In this document: one piece after another, positions 7,685-16,114 of the stretch
How positions within the stretch are numbered: the first letter of the stretch is position 1
How the letters are laid out: each line of letters begins with the position of its first letter
Origin: JANNVK01 sp031414415
Lineage (GTDB): Bacteria; Acidobacteriota; Blastocatellia; Pyrinomonadales; Pyrinomonadaceae
Direction of reading: 5' to 3'
Assembly (NCBI GenBank): GCA_031414415.1
Contig: JANNVK010000203.1
Coordinates: 1 to 35,122 of the forward strand
DNA: 35,122 bases
Notes under the pieces: generated by a model
What the model saw: only the letters and a program-made list of their open reading frames with translations
What the model was told of the DNA's origin: nothing
Databases searched by the model: none
Position numbers and translations under genes: made by a program

Positions 7685-8590
7685 ATGTTACAAACAGCAA
7701 AACACATTACAAAACACCAACATTCCCAAAATCACGTTTTTTTGACAATCGCACCAACTCTTTCAAGATGTTACGAATTGAAAACGGAAAACACGGCAGA
7801 AGTATTAGCATTCTTATCACTTAGACCGGTTCACACAGTAGTAATGACAAGTTTTATCAACGACAATGGAATCGAAAATCCATTAAACCGAGGAAAATTC
7901 TTTAGCTACAGAAACGAACAAGGCTCACTTGAAGGAATTGCTTTAATCGGACATACAACACTTGTAGAAGCCAGAACTGACAACGCTTTGAAAGCCTTCG
8001 CTTTTACTGCAAAAACTTCAGAAACACCTTTACACGTTATTATGTCCAGCGGACAAGATGCAGACAAATTCTGGAATTATTATGCAGACGGCATTAAGCA
8101 ACCACGTCTTACTTTTACAGAATTATTATTTGAAATCAAATTCCCTTTATTGGTCAAAGATTGCAAATCAAACCTTCGCTTAGCAACCAAAGATGAACTT
8201 ATCCAAGTTGCTGAAGCTCAAGCAGAAGTTGCATTTTTAGAAAGCGGAACAGATCCAATGGTTAGAGACCGCGAAGGTTTCTTGAAACGTTGCGAAAGAA
8301 GAATCGAACAAGGCAGAACGTTTGTTGTCTTCGAAAACGGCAAATTGCTTTTTAAAGCTGATGTTATGGCTGAAACTGCTGAAACTATCTATCTTGAAGG
8401 AATTTACGTTGCAGCTGATCAACGCGGAAAAGGAATTGGATCTAATTGCTTGTCAAAACTTAGTGTAAAATTGCTTCAAAAAGTTACAAATATCTGTTTC
8501 TTAAGCAATGTTACTTTCAAAAATGCACACCGAAGTTTTGTCAAAGCTGGTTACAAAAACACTGACTCTTGCACAACCTTATTTGTTTAA
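7685..8590 (+). CDS. GNAT family N-acetyltransferase, DUF4081-type two-domain protein
   Basis: Product of 301 residues without a signal peptide. The N-terminal half (about 20-150) corresponds to the DUF4081-like domain. The C-terminal half is a GNAT domain with the family pattern DPxxRDxxGFxxRxxxRIxxGRT (nt about 8252-8320), KLLFKADV, and the acetyl-CoA pyrophosphate loop ADQRGKGIGS in motif A. It ends in a conserved TTLFV strand. It should transfer an acetyl group from acetyl-CoA to an amine or peptide N-terminus; the substrate cannot be told. The start at 7685 follows GGAG at 7671-7674. It lies 56 bases behind the secreted protease with no terminator between, so co-transcription from the sigma-54 promoter is possible. 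Confidence 0.85.
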   Translation: MLQTAKHITKHQHSQNHVFLTIAPTLSRCYELKTENTAEVLAFLSLRPVHTVVMTSFINDNGIENPLNRGKFFSYRNEQGSLEGIALIGHTTLVEARTDNALKAFAFTAKTSETPLHVIMSSGQDADKFWNYYADGIKQPRLTFTELLFEIKFPLLVKDCKSNLRLATKDELIQVAEAQAEVAFLESGTDPMVRDREGFLKRCERRIEQGRTFVVFENGKLLFKADVMAETAETIYLEGIYVAADQRGKGIGSNCLSKLSVKLLQKVTNICFLSNVTFKNAHRSFVKAGYKNTDSCTTLFV

Positions 8591-8634
8591 CAATAAAAAA
8601 AAATAGACAAATATGTTGTGTTAGTTCATAATAG

Positions 8635-8672
8635 AGAGAGTTTGATGGAAAAAATACATCAAACTCTCTTTT
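8635..8672 (+). terminator. Terminator after the acetyltransferase
   Basis: A 13-base perfect stem (8635-8647 with 8657-8669) has a 9-base A-rich loop and is followed by TTTTCTCTT. It closes the protease-acetyltransferase unit. Confidence 0.88.
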
Positions 8673-8727
8673 CTCTTGTTCAAATATTTCTAAATAAAAT
8701 CCTCAAAAATCATTATCTTTTAACCGA

Positions 8728-11229
8728 ATGACAAGACAATCTCTAACTAAAACTTATATGTTTGCGGTGGTAATTGTGGGTATATTATGCTCAACAATTG
8801 CTCTGACGCAAATAAATTTACTTGTTTTAGATATGAATTTTGTTTTCTTAGCAATATTTACTATTGCTTTTGGCTCACAAATCTCAGTTAAGATTCCTCG
8901 TCTAAAATCACAAGTTTCAGTTTCTGATGTCTTTATTTTTCTTGCATTTTTAATCTATGGCGGACCGCCAGCTATTATTTTAGCCGGAATCGAAGCGTTT
9001 TGTTCTTCATGGAGATTTTGCAATAAAAAAATCACAGTTGCCTTTAATGCAAGCCAGATGGCAATTTCTACAACTTTTCTGGTAATTGTTGTCAATCTTT
9101 TAAGTTATGGACTCAGCGGCGAACTTCATCCTGATTATGTCGGAAATTTCATCCTGCAACTTTCTGCAATGGCAATTACTCAGTTTATTGTAAACTCTGG
9201 TTTGGCAGCACTTTACAGCTCAATAAAAAGCGAAGAATCCATTTGGGAAACTTGGAAAACATATTATCTATGGACATCAATTTCATATTTTGTTGGTGCA
9301 ATTGGAGCCGGAATTCTCACAGTTTTGATACATAAAATAGGGTTTAGTGTTTTATTTGCCACCATTCCGATAATGGTAATTGTATATTTTAGTTATCGGA
9401 TGTATCTAAAAAATGTTGAAATGTCTATTTCACAAGCAGAGCAAGCAAAAGATTACGCTGAAATTTTAGAAAAACAATCTGTTGCTTTAAGTCTTTCAGA
9501 AGAAAAATTTAGAAGTGCTTTTACATATGCACCAATTGGAATTGCAATTGTTGGCTCAGACGGAAAATGGCTGAAAGTTAATAACGCATTGATTGAAATT
9601 CTAGGATTTAGCGAGGAAGAATTTCTCGAAAATGACTTTCAAACTTTATTGCACAAAGATGATTTAGGCGATTCGCTAATTAAATTTCATCAAATTATTT
9701 CGGAAAAAACTAAAACCAGCCAACTCGAACAGCGATACATTCACAAAGAAGGACGAATTGTTTGGGTTTTTTGGAGCGGCTCACTAGCAAGCGATTCGAA
9801 ACAGACTTCACCAAATCTTATCTTTCAAATGCAAGATATTACTGATCGCAAAAAAGCCGAAGCCTCGCTCCAATACAAAGCCACACACGATGTTTTGACT
9901 GCCTTGCCTAACCGCGAGTTTTTTATGTCAAAACTCTCTGATGCTCTTTTGGTCAAAAATGAAAATTCAACTCATCGCATTTGTGTTTTATTTATTGATC
10001 TCGACCGTTTCAAAATAGTCAACGACAGTTTAGGACATTTAATCGGCGATATGTTGTTGGTTGGAATCGCCGCAAGATTAAAAGAATGTCTCAGACCTAG
10101 CGATTTAGTTGCTAGACTTGGCGGTGATGAATTTACAATTTTGGTCGAAGGAAATTATAATCCACGCGAAGTTGTTCGCATTGCCGAAAGAATTAAAGAG
10201 CAATTTGCAATTCCTTTTAATCTCGACGGACACGAAATTTATAGTTCGGCAAGCATCGGAATTTTGCACGTTTCAGAGAAACATTTGTCGCCTGATGATG
10301 TTATGCGTGATGCTGATATTGCGATGTATCAAGCCAAACGGAGCGGAAAATCGCGGCACGAAGTTTTTGATCCGCAGATGCACGAAGCAATTAAACGAAC
10401 TCACGAACTCGAAAACGATCTTCGCAAAGCAATTGAAAAAAATGAAATTGAAGTTTATTATCAGCCGATCTACTCACTTCAAACAGACGAACTTGAAGGC
10501 TTTGAGGCACTTGCTCGTTGGAATCATCCGAAACACGGATTTGTTTCAACTGACAAATTCATTCCGCTTGCGGAAGAAATTGGTCTCATCCACGCACTCG
10601 GCGAATATGTTTTGTTTAATGCCTGCAATCAAGGAAAAATTTGGCATCAAATGTTCACAAATCGTGAACCGATTTCAATTAGTGTTAATCTTTCTTGCAA
10701 GCAATTTTCGCAATCAAATCTTGTTGATGTTATCCGGCAAACCTTAGTCAAAACAGGATTTAGTGCAAATCTTTTAAAACTCGAAATTACCGAATCTGTT
10801 TTTCTCGAACATAAAGAAAAAGCCGTCGAAATGCTCTACGAACTTTGCTCACTCGGGATTGAAATTTATATTGATGATTTTGGAACCGGTTACTCAAATT
10901 TGAGTTGTCTGACTCAATTGCCAATTACAACTCTCAAAATTGACCGTTCATTTGTCAGTTTAATGCACGAAAACGAGACTAATTTAGAAATTGTTGACAT
11001 CATTGTTATGCTTGCTAAAAATATTGGGATGAAAGTTATTGCTGAAGGCGTTGAAACTGAAAAACAACTTTCGCGGTTACGTGAACTCGGTTGCGAATCT
11101 GCCCAAGGCTACCATTTCGCTAAACCAATGAACGTTATCGATACCAACGGATTTCTTCTTCAAACTCTCAGTTATCCAAATCAACGAATTACTTCTGACA
11201 CACTTCGTTCTGCGGAAGTGCTTCAATAA
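8728..11229 (+). CDS. Membrane PAS-GGDEF-EAL cyclic-di-GMP turnover protein
   Basis: Product of 833 residues. Residues about 10-220 contain several hydrophobic helices forming a membrane sensor region. A PAS domain follows (about 256-375, ending with the MQDITDRKKAE linker). The GGDEF domain covers about 380-545 with an intact GGDEF at 465-469 and an inhibitory I-site R456-P-S-D459 exactly five residues before it. The EAL domain covers about 560-815 with E593-A-L, IDDFGTGYSNL, LKIDRSF and AEGVETE all preserved. Both diguanylate cyclase and phosphodiesterase sites therefore look competent; which dominates cannot be told. The ATG at 8728 has no obvious Shine-Dalgarno. A terminator follows directly. 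The signal sensed by PAS or the membrane part is unknown. Confidence 0.93.
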   Translation: MTRQSLTKTYMFAVVIVGILCSTIALTQINLLVLDMNFVFLAIFTIAFGSQISVKIPRLKSQVSVSDVFIFLAFLIYGGPPAIILAGIEAFCSSWRFCNKKITVAFNASQMAISTTFLVIVVNLLSYGLSGELHPDYVGNFILQLSAMAITQFIVNSGLAALYSSIKSEESIWETWKTYYLWTSISYFVGAIGAGILTVLIHKIGFSVLFATIPIMVIVYFSYRMYLKNVEMSISQAEQAKDYAEILEKQSVALSLSEEKFRSAFTYAPIGIAIVGSDGKWLKVNNALIEILGFSEEEFLENDFQTLLHKDDLGDSLIKFHQIISEKTKTSQLEQRYIHKEGRIVWVFWSGSLASDSKQTSPNLIFQMQDITDRKKAEASLQYKATHDVLTALPNREFFMSKLSDALLVKNENSTHRICVLFIDLDRFKIVNDSLGHLIGDMLLVGIAARLKECLRPSDLVARLGGDEFTILVEGNYNPREVVRIAERIKEQFAIPFNLDGHEIYSSASIGILHVSEKHLSPDDVMRDADIAMYQAKRSGKSRHEVFDPQMHEAIKRTHELENDLRKAIEKNEIEVYYQPIYSLQTDELEGFEALARWNHPKHGFVSTDKFIPLAEEIGLIHALGEYVLFNACNQGKIWHQMFTNREPISISVNLSCKQFSQSNLVDVIRQTLVKTGFSANLLKLEITESVFLEHKEKAVEMLYELCSLGIEIYIDDFGTGYSNLSCLTQLPITTLKIDRSFVSLMHENETNLEIVDIIVMLAKNIGMKVIAEGVETEKQLSRLRELGCESAQGYHFAKPMNVIDTNGFLLQTLSYPNQRITSDTLRSAEVLQ

Positions 11230-11261
11230 ACCAAAATTCGGTAATTGAAAAAAATATTTTC

Positions 11262-11296
11262 AAAAGCATCTCTGAATATTTAGCAGATGCTTTTTG
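11262..11296 (+). terminator. Terminator after the GGDEF-EAL gene
   Basis: AAAAGCATCT (11262-11271) pairs with AGATGCTTTT (11285-11294) around a 13-base loop, with a T tail. It starts 32 bases after the stop codon. Confidence 0.8.
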
Positions 11297-11320
11297 TATT
11301 TATCAATTGCCGTTTGCTTT

Positions 11321-11561
11321 AAGGGAACTTCTAAAAATACATAAATGCATTATTAGATTTTATAAATTGCCACTAGCTTGAGCTAGTGGATAAGTTAAAT
11401 TAAAAAGGGCTTAAGCCGAATAAAATAAATAAATCATTTATCCGCTGTGCTTTAGCTGAAGCTGTAAGGAATGAAAACATTTTTTTTGTTCGGCTAAAGC
11501 CGTATTTTTTCTTTAATTAAACCACTAGCTGAAGCTAGTGGCAATTTATAGAATTGCCCTT
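11321..11561 (+). mobile_element. MITE-like 241-bp palindrome-rich element, copy 1
   Basis: This non-coding element is about 97 percent identical by eye (roughly seven differences) to the reverse complement of 34511-34750. Its ends are imperfect inverted repeats: AAGGGAACTTCTAAAAAT at the left against AAGGGCAATTCTATAAAT at the right. Inside are two 20-base hairpins, CCACTAGCTTGAGCTAGTGG (11370-11389) and CCACTAGCTGAAGCTAGTGG (11522-11541). They are embedded in a longer inverted repeat with TATAAATTG arms, plus GGCTTAAGCC and CGGCTAAAGCCG modules. No ORF is present, so any mobility would need a transposase in trans. A clear target-site duplication is not visible. Confidence 0.75.
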
Positions 11562-11596
11562 AAATAAACGGTTTAGATGAATTTTTGAAATTAAAC

Positions 11597-11633
11597 AAAG
11601 CCTAGCGTTCCGTCAAACTCCACGCTAGGCTTT
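11597..11633. terminator. Hairpin, possible bidirectional terminator
   Basis: AAAGCCTAGCG (11597-11607) and CGCTAGGCTTT (11623-11633) form a perfect 11-base stem with a 15-base loop. The T tract is short (three T), so termination strength is uncertain. A second small hairpin, GCCGAT-TAC-ATCGGC, is at 11642-11656. Nothing else is recognisable in the rest of the 11230-11801 gap besides the MITE-like element and terminators. Confidence 0.5.
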
Positions 11634-11742
11634 ATGCCATCGCCGATTACATCGGCTAGTACGGATACTATTTCAACTCTTCGGGTGTGTGATTTGAAAA
11701 ATACAAACATTGCAAGTTGATTTACACGTTCGTTAAACCAAT

Positions 11743-11776
11743 AAAAAAGGCGGCACAAAAAGCGTCCGCCAAAAAA
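11743..11776 (-). terminator. Terminator of the minus-strand secreted protein gene
   Basis: Read on the minus strand, GGCGG and CCGCC arms (11764-11770 and 11749-11754) form a GC-rich hairpin followed by six T. It begins about 26 bases after the stop at 11802. Confidence 0.75.
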
Positions 11777-11801
11777 CGAGAAGATTTGTAAGAGCTAACA
11801 A

Positions 11802-12686
11802 TTACTCTCGCTTCAAAAATGGATTGCTGCCAACAAAATTTTCGCCTTCAATATTATCACTGACGTTAATTACTCTCGGATTATTCCCAAATTGATAACC
11901 TTTTCGATTCGCAACCAAAGTATAATTTTGCCCAGCTTCAATATCCGCAAAACGATAGTATCCAAAAGGATTAGTAGTTGCCGTGCGGATATTTCCATTT
12001 ATATCGGTAAGCGAAACGATTGTGCGTGAGATTCCGCGACCGTTTTCGTTTGTAACTTTTCCGTTGATTGAAACATTCGCGGCGGTTGGTGCGGCGAGAA
12101 AATACACATTTAGATAGAATGGTCCGACACCGCAACCTGTGCAATTCATTGTAGAAGTATCTTTATAACCATCAACTTGAAAATAGAGTTTTTCTCCGGC
12201 GACAACTGAAAACCTTGCACAACTCGAATTTGCGACTTCAGTTGCCGGACGCGGAATTGTTGGATAACAATTTGAATCACCTGTAACCCAATCATCGTTT
12301 CTTGCGATTTTTGTTAAATTCAAAAAACCTCCATTTCCTCGATAGACGGCAATTTCTGTATCAAACGTTATCGTGTTCAAAATAGTGTTCGTAAACTGAG
12401 TATTCACGACATAAGTTCCGCTCGTTGTTGGAGTCCAAGAATACCAAAGTGTATTTAATGTAGTAGTATCTTGAGGAGTATTTGGGCGAGGTTCTCCAAC
12501 TTGTGCTGTTCCAAGCGTGTTATTGTCTTGTAAAGACCAATTCATGAAAGATGATGGAATATTACAATCCGTTACAGGATAATTATCACAAGGATGTTGT
12601 GCAAAAGTTGTCGTTGCGTGGAAGATGATTGCCGAAAATAATGTAATGCTGATTGCGATATAACGTAAAACGTTTCGATTTAACAT
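11802..12686 (-). CDS. Secreted protein with C-terminal carboxypeptidase regulatory-like domain
   Basis: Product of 294 residues. I chose the ATG at 12686 because GAGGA (minus strand, 12695-12699) stands eight bases before it; the longer reading from the GTG at 12701 would overlap that site. Residues 1-30 form a signal peptide ending in FA-Q. Residues about 35-200 look like a bacterial pre-peptidase-like beta-sandwich: TLWYSWTPTTSGTYVVNT, TEIAVYRGNGG and the YFQVDGY segments fit that pattern. Residues about 205-285 form a carboxypeptidase regulatory-like/SdrB-type module, with GKVTNENGRGI, TDINGN and the FGYYRF loop. No catalytic domain is attached. It is probably a secreted structural or adhesive protein. 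It is divergent from the oxidoreductase cluster. Confidence 0.78.
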   Translation of the reverse strand: MLNRNVLRYIAISITLFSAIIFHATTTFAQHPCDNYPVTDCNIPSSFMNWSLQDNNTLGTAQVGEPRPNTPQDTTTLNTLWYSWTPTTSGTYVVNTQFTNTILNTITFDTEIAVYRGNGGFLNLTKIARNDDWVTGDSNCYPTIPRPATEVANSSCARFSVVAGEKLYFQVDGYKDTSTMNCTGCGVGPFYLNVYFLAAPTAANVSINGKVTNENGRGISRTIVSLTDINGNIRTATTNPFGYYRFADIEAGQNYTLVANRKGYQFGNNPRVINVSDNIEGENFVGSNPFLKRE

Positions 12687-12821
12687 AGTTTTTGTCCTCA
12701 CTAAAATTTAATTTGAAATTGCTTTCAAACAGATGTGACAAAACCAAGCAAAACGTAACATTTTTTTTCACAAACTTTTTTGAATATGTTATCTTGGAGG
12801 TTCAATTTAACAAATAAATTT

Positions 12822-13508
12822 ATGGACGAAAACACTTTTCCAAACGATGACTTATTAGACGAATCTCGACGCAATTTTTTGAAGAAAGTTTCGACCGTCG
12901 GCGTGGCAACTGCGGCGTTTACTTTTTTTGACGGAAGCGAAGTTCTCGCTGAAGTTCCCGAATATGTGAGCAATGTTCCCGCTGATGCAATGCACGTAAA
13001 ACTCAACATCAATGGTGCTGTCAAAGAGTTACCGATTGATTCGCGGACAACTTTGCTCGATGCGTTGCGTGAACGCCTTGATATGACCGGCACCAAGAAA
13101 GGTTGCGATCACGGACAATGCGGAGCTTGCACGGTGATTGTTGACGGCAGACGAGTTTTATCGTGTTTGACGCTTGCCGCAATGTGCGACGACAAAAAAA
13201 TTACAACAATCGAAGGCTTGGCGGAAGGCGAAAAATTGCATCCGATGCAGCAAGCGTTTCTCGATTACGATGCTTTGCAATGCGGATATTGCACGCCGGG
13301 ACAAATCTGTTCGGCGGTTGCGTTGATGCAGGAAGCCAAAAACGGTGAAGCGAGTTTTGTTACCGAAAACTTACCTGTTAAAGCCGCAAGTATGAAATTA
13401 TCGGACGATGAAATCCGCGAACGAATGTCGGGAAACATCTGTCGTTGCGGTGCTTATTCAAATATCGTTGCGGCGATAGAAGCAGTAAGCAGTAGCAGTA
13501 AGCAGTAG
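12822..13508 (+). CDS. paoA: Periplasmic aldehyde/xanthine oxidoreductase, 2Fe-2S subunit (PaoA/YagT type)
   Basis: Product of 228 residues from the ATG at 12822. A GGAGG at 12796-12800 is 21 bases away, so the start is not certain; ATG 12786 would add twelve residues. A Tat signal is clear: SRRNFLKK at residues 15-22 followed by a hydrophobic stretch, as in PaoA, so the complex should work in the periplasm. The plant-type ferredoxin cluster uses C95, C100, C103 and C115 (CDHGQCGAC). The second 2Fe-2S cluster uses C154, C157, C207 and C209 (CGYC and CRC). It passes electrons from the molybdenum subunit to FAD. The last codons (AVSSSSKQ) lie inside an AGCAGTA tandem repeat, so the C-terminus may have been altered by repeat growth. 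Confidence 0.92.
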   Translation: MDENTFPNDDLLDESRRNFLKKVSTVGVATAAFTFFDGSEVLAEVPEYVSNVPADAMHVKLNINGAVKELPIDSRTTLLDALRERLDMTGTKKGCDHGQCGACTVIVDGRRVLSCLTLAAMCDDKKITTIEGLAEGEKLHPMQQAFLDYDALQCGYCTPGQICSAVALMQEAKNGEASFVTENLPVKAASMKLSDDEIRERMSGNICRCGAYSNIVAAIEAVSSSSKQ

Positions 13509-13578
13509 CAGTAAGCACTTGGCTTTTACTGCCGACTGCAACTGCCAACTGCCAACTGCCAACTGCCAACTGCCAACT
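13481..13578. repeat. Opposed short tandem repeats between the 2Fe-2S and FAD subunit genes
   Basis: From 13481 to 13516 AGCAGTA and AGCAGT alternate (13-base period). From 13540 to 13574 AACTGCC occurs five times in a row. The second block is the complement type of the first (GGCAGT against AGCAGT), so the two can fold into one long imperfect hairpin across the junction. The left block contains the last codons and stop of the upstream gene. Confidence 0.9.
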
Positions 13579-13588
13579 TTTCAAAAAT

Positions 13589-14572
13589 ATGAAACCATTT
13601 AATTTTACCAAAGCAACTGACCAAACTAACGCTGTCAAATCTATTAAGCCCGACGGAGCATTCGTTGCGGGTGGAACAAACCTTGTCGATTTGATGAAAG
13701 AAGGAATTTCGCAACCTTCGCAACTCGTTGATATTTCACGACTTCCGCTTTCGACGATTCAATCTAACAAATCCAGCGGCGTAACAATCGGAGCGTTGGC
13801 AAAAAATACTGATGTCGCAAATCATCCGTTAATCCGCAAAAATTATCCGCTTTTGTCGCAAGCAATTCTCGCTGGTGCGTCTGCCCAAATTCGCAATATG
13901 GCAACCGTTGGTGGAAATATGAATCAGCGGACTCGTTGTGCATATTTTTACGATGTGGCAATGCCGTGCAACAAACGCGAACCGAATTCGGGTTGCGGTG
14001 CAATTGAGGGTTTGAACAAAAATCACGCAATTTTGGGCTGGTCAGAAAGTTGTGTAGCGACAAATCCAAGTGATATGTCGGTTGCATTGACGGCACTTAA
14101 TCCGAAAGTAAATATTCTCAGCGTTGACGGCAAAATTCGGACAATAAATTTCACCGATTATCACCGTTTGCCCGAAAACGATGCAACGAAAGACAATAAT
14201 CTAAAGCCTGGTGAATTAGTCGTTTCAATCGAACTGCCGAAATTGAACCTTTCAGAAAAACATCACTACCTAAAAATAAGAGAACGCACGAGTTATGCAT
14301 TTGCGATAATTTCTGTCGCGGTCGTTTGGGAATGGAAAGGTCCGTCAATGATGAACACGCGAATCGCTCTCGGCGGAGTTGCACACAAACCTTGGCGTTG
14401 TTTTGAAGCAGAAAAATTCTTAAGCGGCGGACTAATTGCAACCGAAGAAAATTTCAAAAAAGCTGCCGAAATTGCCCTGAAAGACGCAAAACCTTTGAAA
14501 GAAAACGCCTATAAAATCACTCTGGCAAAACGGGCGATTATGCGGGCGTTGATGAATGCGAACGGCAAGTAG
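13589..14572 (+). CDS. paoB: Periplasmic aldehyde/xanthine oxidoreductase, FAD subunit (PaoB/YagS type)
   Basis: Product of 327 residues. The FAD-binding PCMH fold shows AGGTNLVDLMKEGI near residues 27-40 and TVGGNMNQR at 107-114. Cysteines C117, C127, C136 and C155 form the pattern of the extra 4Fe-4S cluster that marks the PaoB/YagS branch and is missing from ordinary xanthine dehydrogenase FAD subunits. It should relay electrons from the iron-sulfur subunit to an acceptor. There is no signal peptide, consistent with export as a folded complex through the Tat signal of the small subunit. It starts 80 bases after paoA, with the tandem repeats in between and no Shine-Dalgarno. Confidence 0.92.
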   Translation: MKPFNFTKATDQTNAVKSIKPDGAFVAGGTNLVDLMKEGISQPSQLVDISRLPLSTIQSNKSSGVTIGALAKNTDVANHPLIRKNYPLLSQAILAGASAQIRNMATVGGNMNQRTRCAYFYDVAMPCNKREPNSGCGAIEGLNKNHAILGWSESCVATNPSDMSVALTALNPKVNILSVDGKIRTINFTDYHRLPENDATKDNNLKPGELVVSIELPKLNLSEKHHYLKIRERTSYAFAIISVAVVWEWKGPSMMNTRIALGGVAHKPWRCFEAEKFLSGGLIATEENFKKAAEIALKDAKPLKENAYKITLAKRAIMRALMNANGK

Positions 14573-14579
14573 GTATTCG

Positions 14580-16052
14580 ATGAAAAATATATTTCAGAAA
14601 ATTTTCTTAGTTTTTTCGCTTGCACTCGCGATCTTGGTATTTAGCGATTTCACATTGGCTTGTTCGTGTTTTAGTCCATCACTTGATGTAGCTATCGAAG
14701 ATGCTGCAAACATTGTTATCTTAAAATTACAATCTGTTGAAAAATACCCAGAGAACGAGCGAAGTTATGGATATGGAGCGATAAAACAATCTAAATTGAC
14801 TGTCGAAAGAGTATATAAAGGCACTTTAAAGGTCGGTGACGAACTGACATTCGCTCAGGGAGGTGGAGGCGACTGTATTTGGACATTTTCGGAACAATTG
14901 GTTGATACTGATTTTTTGTTCTTTCTTGGTGAAAGTCCAACAAAGGACAAAGTTTGGGCTGGATATATTTGCTCGCGTTCTGGTGCTTCAAAACGGAGAA
15001 ACGCAGATTTGCTCTATCTAGAAAAACTAAACCGAGTGAAAGGCAAAACTCGTCTTTCCGGAACAATCACACAGAAAATTGAATCGCCAATTGACGAAAT
15101 AAAGACTATGTTCAAACCTCTTGCAGGTAGCGTGGTCAAAATCAATGGAAAAGGAAAGAAGATAAAACTTAAAACGGATGAAAACGGCGTTTATGAAATA
15201 TTCGATTTACCAGTCGGAAAGTATAAAATAACTCCCGAAGCCGTCAATGGATTCAAATTTAATGATGAAGATAAAACATTTACAGAAATTGAAATCAATA
15301 AAGGAACTATAGAAGAACAAGATTTTACTTACGAGATTGACAACTCAATTTATGGTGAACTCTACGACACAAATGGAAAATTATTAGAAAATGTTTGTCT
15401 AAATCTAGTCCCAACACGCGGAAGTAAATCGAAGTTCTTTTCCGAACGAGATTGCACGAATGAGGACGGAGTCTTTCAATTCGAAAAAATTCCAATAGGA
15501 ACTTACTTCATTGTTGTTAACCAAGAGAACAAAGTTACTGCAAATTCGCCTTTTGGATCTTTTTTTTACCCAAATACATCAAATCGTGAAGAAGCTGCAG
15601 AATTCACTGTTAATGCGGGTGACCACTTTGATGACTTAATCATTTATGCTCCAAAAACGGCGGAAATAATTGTAATCAATGGAATTCTAAAATACTCTGA
15701 CGGTAAGCCTGTTGCAGCAAAATGGGTGAAATTTTATCAAACATCGGAAAACCCTCGCGGAAAGTATGACGATCCAGATTCAAAGACCCAAACTGATGAT
15801 AAAGGTCATTTTAAATTGAGAATTTTAAAGGGACAGAAAGGAAATCTATTCGCATCATTCTTTGCTAGCCAAGGTGAATACAGAAATTGTCCAAAGCTAG
15901 ACCAAATTATTCAGGCAACTGGTGAAAGAAATGCACATATTGAAACTGCTTCGGTTTCGATTGATTCAGAAATCGATGTTTTCGACATTGCTCTTAAACT
16001 ACCATTTCCTTCTTGCAAAAAAAAAACGAAAAAAAGTATTCCAAAATTATGA
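14580..16052 (+). CDS. Secreted TIMP/NTR-like protein with carboxypeptidase regulatory-like repeats
   Basis: Product of 490 residues from the ATG at 14580, eight bases after the paoB stop, with AGG near 14571. A signal peptide (about 1-25) ends just before CSCF. Residues about 26-150 follow the TIMP/netrin-like pattern: CSC near the N-terminus, an AANIVIL strand, KLTVERVYKGTLKVGDELTF and a distal YICSRSG cysteine. Three prealbumin-like or carboxypeptidase regulatory-like beta-sandwich units follow (about 160-235, 245-340 and 360-475), with KTDENGVYEIFDLPVGKY and NEDGVFQFEKIPIGTY as clear examples. The tail is lysine-rich. No link to molybdenum enzymes is known to me. Its stop TGA overlaps the ATG of the duplicated oxidoreductase start (ATGA at 16049-16052). 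Confidence 0.75.
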   Translation: MKNIFQKIFLVFSLALAILVFSDFTLACSCFSPSLDVAIEDAANIVILKLQSVEKYPENERSYGYGAIKQSKLTVERVYKGTLKVGDELTFAQGGGGDCIWTFSEQLVDTDFLFFLGESPTKDKVWAGYICSRSGASKRRNADLLYLEKLNRVKGKTRLSGTITQKIESPIDEIKTMFKPLAGSVVKINGKGKKIKLKTDENGVYEIFDLPVGKYKITPEAVNGFKFNDEDKTFTEIEINKGTIEEQDFTYEIDNSIYGELYDTNGKLLENVCLNLVPTRGSKSKFFSERDCTNEDGVFQFEKIPIGTYFIVVNQENKVTANSPFGSFFYPNTSNREEAAEFTVNAGDHFDDLIIYAPKTAEIIVINGILKYSDGKPVAAKWVKFYQTSENPRGKYDDPDSKTQTDDKGHFKLRILKGQKGNLFASFFASQGEYRNCPKLDQIIQATGERNAHIETASVSIDSEIDVFDIALKLPFPSCKKKTKKSIPKL

Positions 16053-16095
16053 CAGACGACATTAAAAATGCCCCGAATCGGGTTGACGGCATCGC
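16043..16095 (+). repeat. 53-bp direct repeat, left copy (duplicated start of the Mo-subunit gene)
   Basis: This is identical to 17132-17184 apart from one base (C at 16060, A at 17149). It includes the last bases of the TIMP-like gene and the first codons of the molybdenum-subunit gene. The pair brackets the DUF1016 gene exactly. Confidence 0.97.
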
Positions 16096-16114
16096 GGATA
16101 ACGAATGGAATTAG
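16049..16114 (+). pseudogene. Truncated duplicate of the Mo-subunit gene start
   Basis: The frame reads MTDDIKNAPNRVDGIADNEWN and stops. The first 16 residues equal those of the molybdenum subunit at 17138 (one Asp/Glu change). It begins in an ATGA overlap with the TIMP-like gene, and its TAG overlaps the start of the DUF1016 gene by ten bases. It may act as a translated leader coupling the nuclease to the operon. Confidence 0.85.

Noticed and set aside
7397..7707. Minus-strand ORFs rich in Ser-Pro-Thr-Lys repeats opposite the protease tail.
   Set aside because: They are antisense shadows of the 18-base repeat in a strongly supported gene; no start signal or independent codon pattern is seen.
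10109..10747. Plus-strand ORF of 212 codons within the GGDEF-EAL gene.
   Set aside because: It overlaps in another frame a gene whose GGDEF and EAL motifs are all intact; the translation is low in family-like features.
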